Assembly (NCBI GenBank): GCA_902781185.1
Contig: CACZII010000012.1
Location: 1 to 33,601 of the forward strand
Length of the DNA stretch: 33,601 nucleotides
From: Fibrobacter succinogenes
GTDB taxonomy: Bacteria > Fibrobacterota > Fibrobacteria > Fibrobacterales > Fibrobacteraceae
Direction of reading: 5' to 3'
How positions within the stretch are numbered: position 1 is the first letter of the stretch; each line of letters starts with the position of its first letter. Under the pieces are notes generated by a model, which was not told the origin of the DNA, ran no database searches, and was given only the letters and a program-made list of their open reading frames with translations. A program made the position numbers and the translations under genes. Shown piece after piece: positions 1 to 7,094 of the stretch.

Positions 1-323
1 GGCAGGCTCGCCGTACAGACCCCATAACCGAACAGCACTACCGTCGGCAGCGAAAGCAGGGTCGTCCATCTAAGAACACGTTCCTTGGGGAACTTGTCAG
101 AAAAATAGCCCGAGGGCGTTATGAGTAACACGCAGGGCAGCAAAAACAGCAGGTGCAGCACATAGAACTGCCAGGAACCCATGGCCGTATATCCGGCCCG
201 ACCAAGCACAAGCTCCATGTAGGCAACAATGGCGGTAGAGAGGGCTACCTGGGTAAAGGCCAGCCCGTAAAAAGAAAATAATCCCTTAGACTTTTTCATC
301 GGTTTATTCCGTAAATCTTTCAT
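1..323 (-). CDS. MFS-like membrane transporter, N-terminal part (cut by window edge)
   Basis: Only the first ~107 residues are present; the gene runs off the left edge. The visible part has at least three hydrophobic segments. After the second comes GYFSDKFPKERVLRW, which fits the MFS loop 2-3 motif A (G-x-x-x-D-K-x-x-K/R). Proline-rich hydrophobic residues before that loop recall the LplT/Aas lysophospholipid transporter branch, but the substrate cannot be read from this fragment. ATG at 323 is used; a second in-frame ATG at 299 (MKKSKG) is equally possible, since neither has a clear Shine-Dalgarno. A TATCTT hexamer at 333-328 lies just upstream of 323. The gene is separated from the upstream lipoprotein gene by a hairpin terminator. 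Confidence 0.6.
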   Translation of the reverse strand, partial: MKDLRNKPMKKSKGLFSFYGLAFTQVALSTAIVAYMELVLGRAGYTAMGSWQFYVLHLLFLLPCVLLITPSGYFSDKFPKERVLRWTTLLSLPTVVLFGYGVCTASL

Positions 324-327
324 GGGA

Positions 328-333
328 AAGATA
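328..333 (-). promoter_or_regulatory. Possible -10 element of the MFS-like gene
   Basis: TATCTT on the minus strand lies 4 bases before the ATG at 323. Transcription from it would start at about 321-323, giving either a leaderless mRNA for that ATG or a ~22-base leader for the ATG at 299. No good -35 hexamer was seen. Confidence 0.3.
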
Positions 334-340
334 CATAATT

Positions 341-370
341 AAAACGGTCCCGCCAATGCGGGACCGCCTT
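341..370 (-). terminator. Rho-independent terminator after the FISUMP lipoprotein gene
   Basis: Perfect 9-bp GC-rich stem (345-353 with 358-366) closed by a CAAT loop. On the minus strand it is followed by GTTTTAATT. It sits just past the lipoprotein stop codon at 399. A short T-run on the plus strand may make it bidirectional. Confidence 0.75.
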
Positions 371-398
371 TTTCAGTTAAGGTAAAGGAATGTCAAAA

Positions 399-2516
399 CT
401 ATCTTCTGAGGGCCATCGTATAGTCCACACCATCTTCGGTTCGAACACAGCGGACAGGAGCACTCTCCTGTTTGGAAAGTTCATCTGCTTCGTCTATATA
501 ATTGAAGTACGTACCTTCTGTACCTGCATAAGCAGCACCCGCATCATCACCATAGGAATCTGAGGTCCAGAAATATCCCCAATAGCCATCAGCCTCCCCA
601 TAGGTCGGCTTCAAGTCAAACCCAACCAGGTTCCAGCCGGCATTACCTTCTGGCCAGCCCTCCTGCGAGAAGAGAACATTGGCTGCAAAGATTTCATCGT
701 ACGGAGGCGCGAACATCCCTGCAGCAGAGCCATAGATTTCATCAGCATATTTTTTAGAAACTGCAATCATCAAATTACGCCACTCGTAACTCGAAGGCAC
801 ATGCCAGCCCTCCGGGCAAAGGCCCTGCACAGGCAATTCTATTTCGTCAGTATCCGACACGGAAGTGGCATGAAGTCCCATGGCCACATCCCAAGTGTAG
901 CCGACTACGTTACAAGTATCCGCGCCATCGAGGCAGGTGTACTGTTTTTCTGTTTGAACGGAACCCGATGTATCAATGGTTTCAGACACTGGTTTCACCT
1001 TCAGGTTCTCGGCGAACCAGGTCTGGTTACCGATGGTAACGGTCTTATAGACAATGGACCCGTTGTTGGGGTCGGTAAAGATACTGTCTTTTTTCAAAGC
1101 GGCAACATCCGCCTTCAGCTTTTTCATCGTGTTTCCAGAGCACTTGCCATAGGCGCCAAATTCATAAATACCGAAGGTGTTTTCGTATGTCCCTTTCTTG
1201 AGTGATTCGACAACGGCAAAGTCCACTTTACTAATCCCGCTTTCATAAACGAGGCCAATTTCATCGTCAGTATCGCCAAAAATCATTCTCAAAAAGGCTT
1301 CTCCGGATGGTGCATCAGGATACAGGTCTGCCGCAACGAAGGCAAACTTGTTCCAGGGGATATTCACCGTTTTTTCCTGACCAGCAGTGGCAGGAACCGC
1401 AGCGGACATGGGGACCATATCTCCACCTATAAGGATTTTCATTTCCATATCGGAAGAATAGGTCAGGCAGAATCCGCCCCAGTCCGCCGAGACCGTTTTG
1501 CTATCGGTAAACTCGTATGACAGGCCTACCATCGGATAAGTCGTCTCCATGGCTTCAATAAAATCCATATCCTTTTCAACGGAAAGGGTCGCTTTACCCT
1601 TAAACCCGTAATTCTTTCCAAGAGATTCAATCATGGGTGGCATCTCATCAAGAATATCAGAGCCGGAAGGGGCAACCGTCTGCGAGCCATCTAAGACTTC
1701 AACCTCAGCCCCTTCCCATTGGATGGTTCCCATTTCGGAATTTTCACTCCATACCGCCAGAGGTTCAATGTATGCGCGCCGGCCAAAACTTTCTTCATAG
1801 AGTCTGTCAGATTGGGACAGGCCCTTCCAAGTGGGGAACCCTGTCCCAGAAGCTTCCGCTACAAAGCCCATTCCGTTACCGCAATCATAAACCAACAAAT
1901 CTAAACCGACATAAGTCACACTACAGGTGTTGTCTTCCTTCAGGGATTCGGGCGTAACGGCAGCCGAACTGCTGGATTCAGAAACGACACCGCCATTGCT
2001 GGATTCGGGAACCTTGCCGGATCCGCCGGTCTTGACCTCTACCGACTTGTCGCCACAGGTGAACTTCACGCCGGAACCGTCTTCCAGATTTTCCACAGTA
2101 CAACCGGGTTCGGTTTCAGGAACATCGGCATCGGAACCTTTCTCGCCCTTGGCGCCGTTCTTGATAACCGCCAGGGAGTCACCGTTGCAGACCAGCTTGT
2201 AGCCGCTCTTGTCGGCAAGTTCTTCGGCCTCGCAGTCGAACTTGGTTACGGCAGGAGTCGTAGAAGTGGATCCACCCACAGTCTTCCATTCCCAGGCCTT
2301 TGCACCATCCTTTTGAGTTTCAGCGCAAACGTAGACTTCGCTCTTGGAGGGAACTACCGCAAAGTAGCCCTTGTTGCTTGCTTTGCACTCGGGCAAATCT
2401 TCGCCAGAAGCATAAGACTCGGCTTTCACCAGTTCGCTAGTGGATTCGTCACCGCAAGCGACAAAAAGAGTACCGGCCGCAACCAGGGCCACCGGCAATC
2501 CAAACCTGTATTTCAT
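399..2516 (-). CDS. FISUMP-domain lipoprotein with repeat, Ser-rich linker and CBM-like middle
   Basis: 705 residues. The N-terminus is a lipoprotein signal with lipobox FVAC (Cys21), so it is predicted to be anchored in the outer envelope. Residues ~95-170 hold two short Cys-paired repeats (C-x-E-x-L-x-D-K/G-S-G...C-G/N), followed by a Ser-rich linker. The middle (~225-455) resembles a beta-sandwich carbohydrate-binding fold as seen in other Fibrobacter proteins; this is an impression from GGFCLTYSSD and IPWNKF, not a search. The C-terminal ~200 residues are a FISUMP domain: IGNQTWFAENLKV, CPEGWHVPSSYEW, YFWTSDS, APVRCVR. The start at 2516 is chosen over an upstream in-frame start at 2558 because AGGAG lies 8 bases before it and the lipoprotein signal begins there. 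The function of the FISUMP domain is unknown. The gene is monocistronic with its own promoter and terminator. Confidence 0.85.
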   Translation of the reverse strand: MKYRFGLPVALVAAGTLFVACGDESTSELVKAESYASGEDLPECKASNKGYFAVVPSKSEVYVCAETQKDGAKAWEWKTVGGSTSTTPAVTKFDCEAEELADKSGYKLVCNGDSLAVIKNGAKGEKGSDADVPETEPGCTVENLEDGSGVKFTCGDKSVEVKTGGSGKVPESSNGGVVSESSSSAAVTPESLKEDNTCSVTYVGLDLLVYDCGNGMGFVAEASGTGFPTWKGLSQSDRLYEESFGRRAYIEPLAVWSENSEMGTIQWEGAEVEVLDGSQTVAPSGSDILDEMPPMIESLGKNYGFKGKATLSVEKDMDFIEAMETTYPMVGLSYEFTDSKTVSADWGGFCLTYSSDMEMKILIGGDMVPMSAAVPATAGQEKTVNIPWNKFAFVAADLYPDAPSGEAFLRMIFGDTDDEIGLVYESGISKVDFAVVESLKKGTYENTFGIYEFGAYGKCSGNTMKKLKADVAALKKDSIFTDPNNGSIVYKTVTIGNQTWFAENLKVKPVSETIDTSGSVQTEKQYTCLDGADTCNVVGYTWDVAMGLHATSVSDTDEIELPVQGLCPEGWHVPSSYEWRNLMIAVSKKYADEIYGSAAGMFAPPYDEIFAANVLFSQEGWPEGNAGWNLVGFDLKPTYGEADGYWGYFWTSDSYGDDAGAAYAGTEGTYFNYIDEADELSKQESAPVRCVRTEDGVDYTMALRR

Positions 2517-2563
2517 AACTACTCTCCTCGTTATGGGGCAGAAACATTCGACCCCCAAAAAGA

Positions 2564-2592
2564 AATGTAGTATTCCCCTTTACAAAAAGCAA
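2564..2592 (-). promoter_or_regulatory. Promoter of the FISUMP lipoprotein gene
   Basis: TTGCTT (2592-2587) and TACATT (2569-2564) are separated by 17 bases on the minus strand. About 47 bases of leader follow before the SD and the ATG at 2516. Confidence 0.5.
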
Positions 2593-2602
2593 ACAACGTT
2601 AT

Positions 2603-2638
2603 ACAAAAAAACTCCCGATGCAACCAGCACCGGGAGTT
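2603..2638 (-). terminator. Rho-independent terminator after the Lys-rich lipoprotein gene
   Basis: 8-bp stem AACTCCCG / CGGGAGTT (2610-2617 with 2631-2638), extendable past one mismatch by TGC/GCA. On the minus strand it is followed by a T7 run. It lies 22 bases beyond the stop codon at 2661. Confidence 0.75.
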
Positions 2639-2660
2639 TAGACGTAATTTTAGGTATAAA

Positions 2661-3533
2661 TTACTTGTTCTCGAAGTAGTAGGTGGTCAGGGTCTTGCCA
2701 TCCTGAGAGAACTGGATGATCTGCTTACCCTTGGGGAGCTCGCCAGTGATCTTGAACAGGTTTTCGGCCATGTAGGTCACCGTCAGGTTCGTGCCCTTGT
2801 CCTTGTCGGCAAAGAGACCCTTCTTTTCACTCTCTTCAAAGCCCTTGCAGTCCTTGTGGGCAGCCACGTCGCCTTCCACGGCAGGATAGGTCTTGGCAAT
2901 GAGCGGAGAGGTCACGGAGCTAGCATTGCGGTAGAACACCTCAAGCTTGCCTTCGATCACGCGAGGAGCGGGCAGCGGAGACATCTTGGCGGCAGGTTCC
3001 TTTTTACCCTTCTTTTTCTTCTTGTCCTTCTTCTGGTCAGGCACCTTGGCGCCGTCGCCAGCCTGGGGGCGTTCCAGCTGATAGCCGGCAATGGATTCGT
3101 TGCACTGGGTAGACCAGACGACCCATTCGTTGGAAATCTTCTTGGGGCCGTTTTCTTCGTCGCCAGGCAGATAGAGACCCGGTTCAATCTGGTCGCTATA
3201 GATGTACAGCGTCACCTTCAGGTTCGGGTTCTCTTCGGTGGTAGAAATCATGTTCTTGCTCTTGATGTACTTGGAGCGGCCGGCGAGAATCTTGTAGTTA
3301 CCCACGGGGACCTTTTCGAACTTGAACTGGCCCTTGCGGAGTTCCTGCTTGTACTTGTACTTTTCCTTGAGGGTGGAGTAGATAGTAGAGTCCATCCAAA
3401 TAGTGGGCATTTCCAAAGGCTTGCCAGTGAAAGCGTCACAGACTTCACCTTCGATGGTACCGGTCTTTTCGCAACCGGTCAGTGCCAGGGCCATGAGAGC
3501 GGCAGAAGCACAGAGAGTAAGTGTTTTTTTCAT
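2661..3533 (-). CDS. Lipoprotein with N-terminal carboxypeptidase-regulatory-like region and Lys-rich linker
   Basis: 290 residues. Lipoprotein signal with lipobox LTGC (Cys21). Residues ~25-110 (GTIEGEVCDAFTGKPLEMPTI ... GQFKFEKVPVGNYKILAGR) look like a beta-sandwich of the carboxypeptidase-regulatory/CNA-B type, which usually acts as a structural or adhesive module. Residues ~165-185 are a very basic Lys-rich linker (DQKKDKKKKKGKKE). The C-terminal third has no family I can name. The SD AGGA lies 6 bases before the ATG. The gene is flanked on both sides by terminators, so it is probably transcribed alone; a TATATT hexamer just downstream of the rpmE terminator may be its -10. Function unknown; envelope location is well supported. 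Confidence 0.75.
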   Translation of the reverse strand: MKKTLTLCASAALMALALTGCEKTGTIEGEVCDAFTGKPLEMPTIWMDSTIYSTLKEKYKYKQELRKGQFKFEKVPVGNYKILAGRSKYIKSKNMISTTEENPNLKVTLYIYSDQIEPGLYLPGDEENGPKKISNEWVVWSTQCNESIAGYQLERPQAGDGAKVPDQKKDKKKKKGKKEPAAKMSPLPAPRVIEGKLEVFYRNASSVTSPLIAKTYPAVEGDVAAHKDCKGFEESEKKGLFADKDKGTNLTVTYMAENLFKITGELPKGKQIIQFSQDGKTLTTYYFENK

Positions 3534-3561
3534 CGTTTTTCCTCGTGTTTTCTCTAAATAT

Positions 3562-3589
3562 ATAAAAACCCTCCCGTTTTAGGGGAGGG
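3562..3589 (-). terminator. Rho-independent terminator after rpmE
   Basis: Perfect 7-bp stem CCCTCCC / GGGAGGG (3569-3575 with 3583-3589) with a 7-base loop. TTTTTATA follows on the minus strand. It is 9 bases beyond the L31 stop codon. Confidence 0.8.
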
Positions 3590-3598
3590 CGTAAAAGA

Positions 3599-3901
3599 CT
3601 AGGCTTCTTCTTCGGCCTTGGCGGGAGCCGCCTTGCGGGTCTTGCGCTTTGCACCGGTGATGTTGCCAGCGAAACGCTTGTTGAAGCGGTCGATACGGCC
3701 AGCCGTATCCACGCGATGCTGCTTGCCCGTCCAGAACGGATGGGTATCAGCGGTGATTTCCAGAGAAATCACGCTATGTTCAACCCCATCGATAGTCTTC
3801 TTTTCGGCGGAAGACTTCGTGGAGCGGGTGATGTATTCTTTACCCGTATTCGCATCGACGAACACGACCGGTTGATAGTTAGGGTGGATACCTTCTTTCA
3901 T
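3599..3901 (-). CDS. rpmE2: 50S ribosomal protein L31 type B
   Basis: 100 residues, starting MKEGIHPNYQPVVFVD, with TADTHPFWTGKQ and GRIDRFNKRF, all typical of L31 (central protuberance of the large subunit, at the inter-subunit bridge). There are no Cys residues, so this is the zinc-independent type B form, often expressed when zinc is scarce. A basic then Ala/Glu-rich tail of ~20 residues (TRKAAPAKAEEEA) extends beyond the usual ~80-90 residues. The ATG at 3901 has SD AGGAAG 9 bases upstream; a longer in-frame reading to 4147 is not supported. It has its own promoter and terminator. No Zur box was recognised. Confidence 0.95.
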   Translation of the reverse strand: MKEGIHPNYQPVVFVDANTGKEYITRSTKSSAEKKTIDGVEHSVISLEITADTHPFWTGKQHRVDTAGRIDRFNKRFAGNITGAKRKTRKAAPAKAEEEA

Positions 3902-3938
3902 TTTTAAACTTCCTGTGAAGTAGTTAATTGGAGCACAC

Positions 3939-3967
3939 AATTTAGAAGAATTCGGCCTTTTTGGCAA
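3939..3967 (-). promoter_or_regulatory. Promoter of rpmE2
   Basis: TTGCCA (3967-3962) and TAAATT (3944-3939), exactly 17 bases apart on the minus strand, ~38 bases before the L31 start. The divergent gene at 3999 begins 31 bases away. Confidence 0.6.
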
Positions 3968-3986
3968 GCGGAAAGCCGTTTTTTTG

Positions 3987-3992
3987 TATCTT
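3987..3992 (+). promoter_or_regulatory. -10-like hexamer implying a leaderless start
   Basis: TATCTT ends 6 bases before the ATG at 3999. The start has no Shine-Dalgarno, so transcription would begin at or within a base or two of the ATG. Confidence 0.4.
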
Positions 3993-3998
3993 TGGGCC

Positions 3999-4628
3999 AT
4001 GAATCGGAGCCGTTTTTGCGAAAGAAAGCTGCACTTCGGGCAATGGAAACTGCTCGGACTGTCCCTGCTTGTCGGGTTTCTTTGCGCCTGCAAGTCGGAG
4101 CCGCCGGTGGCGACCATCGTGGTCGTAAACAAGAAAATCCTCCTCACGGAATGGCCCGACAGCCTCTATATCGCAGACCTAGACTCCATCCTGGCCCTGG
4201 AACCTATCAAGAAGAAGGACAAGAACCAGCCAAGCATCGCCATGAACACCTTCAAGGCTCCGAACTTTATACTGCCTTCGTCAGTAACAGGGAAGAACGC
4301 AGCAAAGGAGACCAGGGGGAACCAGGGTTCACGGACCGGCGAAGCTAAGCCAGCCAAGGCTACCCGGGACAATTCCGCCGAGAATTTTGCAAACCAGTTT
4401 ACCCAGGCGCTCTCCGCCCTCCAGTCGGACCCCAGCAATGCCAAGCTTTACAAGGTGGTGGAATCCAAGGACGGAGAAGACCTGTTCCAGCTCTTGAAGC
4501 GGACCTACGGTGCAGGAGCCCAGAGCCTCCCCCGCTTCTACGTACTTTCTACCCTACAATCAGTAAACCCCGGCGTGATGCTGGAGCACCTGAATGCCGG
4601 GGACAAGGTACGGGTACCTAGAATATAG
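3999..4628 (+). CDS. Lipoprotein with C-terminal LysM-like segment
   Basis: 209 residues. After a basic N-terminus comes a hydrophobic stretch and lipobox LCAC (Cys31), so a lipoprotein is predicted. Residues ~35-65 are beta-like, followed by a long low-complexity linker (~70-130). The last ~60 residues (ESKDGEDLFQLLKRTYG ... VNPGVMLEHLNAGDKVRVP) have the LysM layout: G-D/E-x-L-x-x-L then L/I-N-P then G-D-x-(V/L)-x-(V/I)-P. LysM binds peptidoglycan GlcNAc, so a cell-wall-anchored lipoprotein is inferred. The start at 3999 is preferred to one at 3984 because the -10-like hexamer would exclude the latter. The gene is convergent with hisB, with a heptameric repeat between them. Specific function unknown. 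Confidence 0.7.
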   Translation: MNRSRFCERKLHFGQWKLLGLSLLVGFLCACKSEPPVATIVVVNKKILLTEWPDSLYIADLDSILALEPIKKKDKNQPSIAMNTFKAPNFILPSSVTGKNAAKETRGNQGSRTGEAKPAKATRDNSAENFANQFTQALSALQSDPSNAKLYKVVESKDGEDLFQLLKRTYGAGAQSLPRFYVLSTLQSVNPGVMLEHLNAGDKVRVPRI

Positions 4629-4641
4629 TTGCAAGCGCAAA

Positions 4642-4714
4642 ATGTGGAATGTGAAATGTGAGGTGTGAAATTATCACACTAAGGCTCAATTTCTAATTCC
4701 ACATCCGTAACTTC
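4642..4714. repeat. Heptameric TGTG-rich inverted repeat between convergent genes
   Basis: The left arm is four tandem 7-mers (ATGTGGA, ATGTGAA, ATGTGAG, GTGTGAA). An imperfect reverse complement lies at ~4690-4714 (TTCCACAT ... TTCACAT). The array fills the gap between the convergent LysM-like lipoprotein gene and hisB. It can fold into a hairpin in RNA from either side. Related arrays occur at 8208-8236 and 9272-9333. Confidence 0.65.
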
Positions 4715-4717
4715 ACA

Positions 4718-5302
4718 TTATAGTACGCCCTTGCTGCTGGGCACGCCCTTCACATTACGGCTCGGGGCTACGGCCATGGCCACAGAACGGGCAAAAGCCT
4801 TGAAGATGCTTTCCAGGCAATGGTGGTTGTCGCTACCGTAGAACAGTTCCACATGCAGGTTCATGCGAGCATTCTCGCAAACCGTCTTGAAAAAATGTTC
4901 AAACATGCTGGCCTCGATGCCACCCGCCGTTTCACCGGGAAGTTCCACCTTCCACACAAAACCGATGCGGTTGCTGAAGTCAATGCACACGCGGCTGAGA
5001 GCCTCGTCCATAGGCACAAAATAGAAACCGTAACGCTCGATACCCTTCTTGTCACCCAGGCATTCCACCAGGGCCTGCCCAAGCACAATGCCAATGTCTT
5101 CCATGCTGTGGTGCATGTCGATGGCCGTGTCGCCCTTGCAGGTCAGGTCCAGACGGAAACCGCCGTGAACCTGGAACAAGTCCAGCATATGGTCCAGAAA
5201 GGCATTGCCGGAATCGATGACGCCCCTGCTGGCCTCGTCCAGATTGAGGCTCAGGGAAATGGAAGTCTCGCTAGTCTTTCGCTCGATCTTGGATACGCGC
5301 AT
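4718..5302 (-). CDS. hisB: Imidazoleglycerol-phosphate dehydratase
   Basis: 194 residues, the usual length of the monofunctional bacterial enzyme. It catalyses the dehydration of imidazole glycerol phosphate to imidazole acetol phosphate in histidine synthesis, using manganese. The metal-binding signatures are clear: HHSMED at 64-69 and DNHHCLE at 158-164; FLDHMLDLFQVHGGF (35-49) is the third conserved block. No phosphatase domain is attached. The start codon shares one base with the rodZ stop (TAATG), so translation is coupled, and hisB is last in the maf-rodZ-hisB operon. No other his genes are nearby, so the pathway is scattered in this genome. Confidence 0.96.
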   Translation of the reverse strand: MRVSKIERKTSETSISLSLNLDEASRGVIDSGNAFLDHMLDLFQVHGGFRLDLTCKGDTAIDMHHSMEDIGIVLGQALVECLGDKKGIERYGFYFVPMDEALSRVCIDFSNRIGFVWKVELPGETAGGIEASMFEHFFKTVCENARMNLHVELFYGSDNHHCLESIFKAFARSVAMAVAPSRNVKGVPSSKGVL

Positions 5303-6318
5303 TACTCGGCTCCTTCTATGACTTTACCGTCAAAGACCCTGAACTTGGTGACACGCCCGAATTTCATTCCCGGCAGCGGCACTTCCTTGTTGTTCAGGTA
5401 GAACTTGGAAATGGCGCGGGGTTCGCCCACCACCACGTACAGAGTGTCCGCAGATTCGTAGGCCATGCGGGTTCCGGCCTTGGAAAGGTTGGCTTCCTTG
5501 AGGAATGCAGAATCGTCTTCATGATGCTTGATGCCGACCCAAGTACGCATCTCGCCAGAAGCCACCAGCAACAGCTTGGTGACTGCACCGGAAGGTGCCG
5601 CTGCCTTTTCAGAGGTCTTGGAATCGGAAGAAAGGAAAATCGTTGCCGAAGCGGGGCGGTCGGAATTCTTCTTGAGAGCCGAGTCTACCACAGCCTGGCT
5701 GATTCCCTGTTCCTTGCCGGCCACAGGAACGGCCTTCTCTTCCGCTGCCTTATTCTCTGCAGGAGATGCAGCCGTTGAATCCGCATTCACGGAATCGGCA
5801 GGCACAACCTCAGCACCTTCGGGCATTTCGGGAGTCTCTGTTGCGCTTTCCTCTTCTACCAGTTCTGTCTTCGCAGGTTCGGGAGCGCTCTGTACGGGAG
5901 TCACGTCTTTAAAGAACTTGGACGCAACCACCAGAGCAAGTCCTATAACCACCAGGATGATAACAATCGCTTTGCCCTTAGAAGACTTGTCGCCTTCTGT
6001 AGAGGACTTACCCTGGGAGTCATCAGAGAGATCGGTGAGGAGGCTTGCAAACTTGGAACCATTCTCGGCGGCATACCAGTCCAGCACCCGCTTGGAATCG
6101 AGGCTCAGCTTGACGCTGATGGAATTCAGGTAACCGCGCAGGTAAGCCTGCACCGGGAAAGCCTTCCAGTCTCCGGCTTCAATAAGGGAAATATTCTTTT
6201 CGGACAAGCGCGTGGCCGTGGCTAGTTCCGCCACCGTCATGGACTTTGCCTCGCGGGCACGGGCCAGGTAAGCACCAAGGCGCTCGTCAGGACGTTTATC
6301 TTCAATAGGGTTACTCAT
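5302..6318 (-). CDS. rodZ: RodZ-like HTH / single-membrane-span morphology protein
   Basis: 338 residues. Residues ~12-80 form a Cro/C1-type helix-turn-helix (LGAYLARAREAKSMTVAELA ... ISLIEAGDWKAFPVQAYLRGYL) with the FPVQAYLRGYL ending typical of RodZ. A Lys/Ser-rich stretch precedes one transmembrane helix (~115-136, KAIVIILVVIGLALVV). A Pro/Glu/Ala-rich linker (~140-235) leads to a C-terminal beta domain (DUF4115-like, MRTWVGIKHHEDDSAFLKE). RodZ links the MreB cytoskeleton to the wall-elongation machinery. The order cytoplasmic HTH, membrane, periplasmic linker and domain matches the family. Its ATG overlaps the maf stop by 4 bases (ATGA), and its stop overlaps the hisB start by 1. Confidence 0.85.
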   Translation of the reverse strand: MSNPIEDKRPDERLGAYLARAREAKSMTVAELATATRLSEKNISLIEAGDWKAFPVQAYLRGYLNSISVKLSLDSKRVLDWYAAENGSKFASLLTDLSDDSQGKSSTEGDKSSKGKAIVIILVVIGLALVVASKFFKDVTPVQSAPEPAKTELVEEESATETPEMPEGAEVVPADSVNADSTAASPAENKAAEEKAVPVAGKEQGISQAVVDSALKKNSDRPASATIFLSSDSKTSEKAAAPSGAVTKLLLVASGEMRTWVGIKHHEDDSAFLKEANLSKAGTRMAYESADTLYVVVGEPRAISKFYLNNKEVPLPGMKFGRVTKFRVFDGKVIEGAE

Positions 6319-6899
6319 ACCTTCACCTTCAAGTTCGTAAGCATGTCGAGGGTGCGAGCTACAGGGAGCCCCACCACGTTATAATAGCATCCTCGGATAA
6401 AACGAATCAAGCGGGCTCCCATCGTCTGGATCCCGTAAGCCCCAGCCTTATCCATGGGGTCTAAAGAATTTACATATTCTTCAAGCTCTTGTTCGGAATT
6501 GTCCCTGAAAAACACCTCCGTTTCCTCTTGAGAAGCGTCCAGGAGCATTCCCCCATGAGCCACGGCCACACCGGTGATGACCTTATGGGAGCGGCCGTTC
6601 AGTGCCCGAAGCATTTTCAGGGCATCCTCTTTGTCCTTGGGCTTGCCGAGAGGGACTCCATCCAAAAATACCAATGTGTCAAAGCCCAGCACCACAGCGG
6701 AAGGGTCCTTGTGGGAGACAGCCAGGGCTTTCTGGCTTGCATTTTCACGGGGAAAATCCAGCGGATTTTGGGCAGTGGGTTTTTCTTCTACGTCGGAAAC
6801 CAACACGCGGAACTCGACCCCGATTTGCTCGAGGATTTCGCGACGGCGGGGGGACCCGCTGGCAAGTACCAGATCTACCGACTTTAAACACTCTTCCAT
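6315..6899 (-). CDS. maf: Maf-family nucleoside triphosphate pyrophosphatase
   Basis: 194 residues. The N-terminus has the Maf signature LVLASGSPRRREILEQIG (substrate loop). GFDTLVFLDGVPLGKPKD carries the catalytic Asp, and DKAGAYGIQ ... YYNVVGLPV is the second conserved block. The DKAGAYGIQ pattern fits the dTTP/UTP pyrophosphatase branch (YhdE-like). These enzymes hydrolyse non-canonical or excess NTPs to NMP and pyrophosphate, and in some species restrain septation. The ATG at 6899 is chosen because the Maf fold begins there; an upstream in-frame start at 7013 reads through G-rich intergenic repeat. There is no SD; a TACATT hexamer 7 bases before the ATG suggests a leaderless message. First gene of maf-rodZ-hisB. 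Confidence 0.92.
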   Translation of the reverse strand: MEECLKSVDLVLASGSPRRREILEQIGVEFRVLVSDVEEKPTAQNPLDFPRENASQKALAVSHKDPSAVVLGFDTLVFLDGVPLGKPKDKEDALKMLRALNGRSHKVITGVAVAHGGMLLDASQEETEVFFRDNSEQELEEYVNSLDPMDKAGAYGIQTMGARLIRFIRGCYYNVVGLPVARTLDMLTNLKVKV

Positions 6900-6906
6900 G
6901 GCCAAA

Positions 6907-6912
6907 AATGTA
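6907..6912 (-). promoter_or_regulatory. -10-like hexamer before maf (possible leaderless start)
   Basis: TACATT on the minus strand ends 7 bases before the maf ATG. The nearest TTGACA (6931-6926) is only 13 bases upstream, too close for a standard -35, so the promoter assignment rests on the -10 and the absent SD. Confidence 0.35.
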
Positions 6913-6923
6913 GTAATTAATTG

Positions 6924-6955
6924 CCTGTCAACAAGTTGCAGGCGCGTTTGACAGG
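6924..6955. promoter_or_regulatory. Inverted repeat in the divergent maf / GH8 region
   Basis: CCTGTCAA (6924-6931) and TTGACAGG (6948-6955) are perfect reverse complements, 16 bases apart. This places the half-site centres 24 bases apart, slightly over two helical turns. The site lies between two divergently transcribed genes and could be an operator. No regulator is identified. Confidence 0.35.
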
Positions 6956-6963
6956 AAAAATGA

Positions 6964-7042
6964 GGGGGTATTAGGGGGATTTGCCCCCTAGGCGAAGGGG
7001 TAGGCCGAGACACAGCTCGGCCGAGGGGAAAGCCTGCCCCTT
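6964..7042 (+). repeat. G-rich structured element upstream of the GH8 gene
   Basis: 6964-7002 is a G-rich stretch with a short hairpin (AGGGGG / CCCCCT). It closely resembles a minus-strand element at 30194-30229. Then GGGGTAGGC (6997-7005) pairs with GCCTGCCCC (7031-7039) around an inner perfect hairpin GGCCGAG / CTCGGCC, and TTTTC follows. The whole looks like a terminator or attenuator in the GH8 leader. Confidence 0.45.
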
Positions 7043-7094
7043 TTCACCGATTCCAGGAACCTTTTATTATTTTTCCCAAAAAACGGAGTTTATT

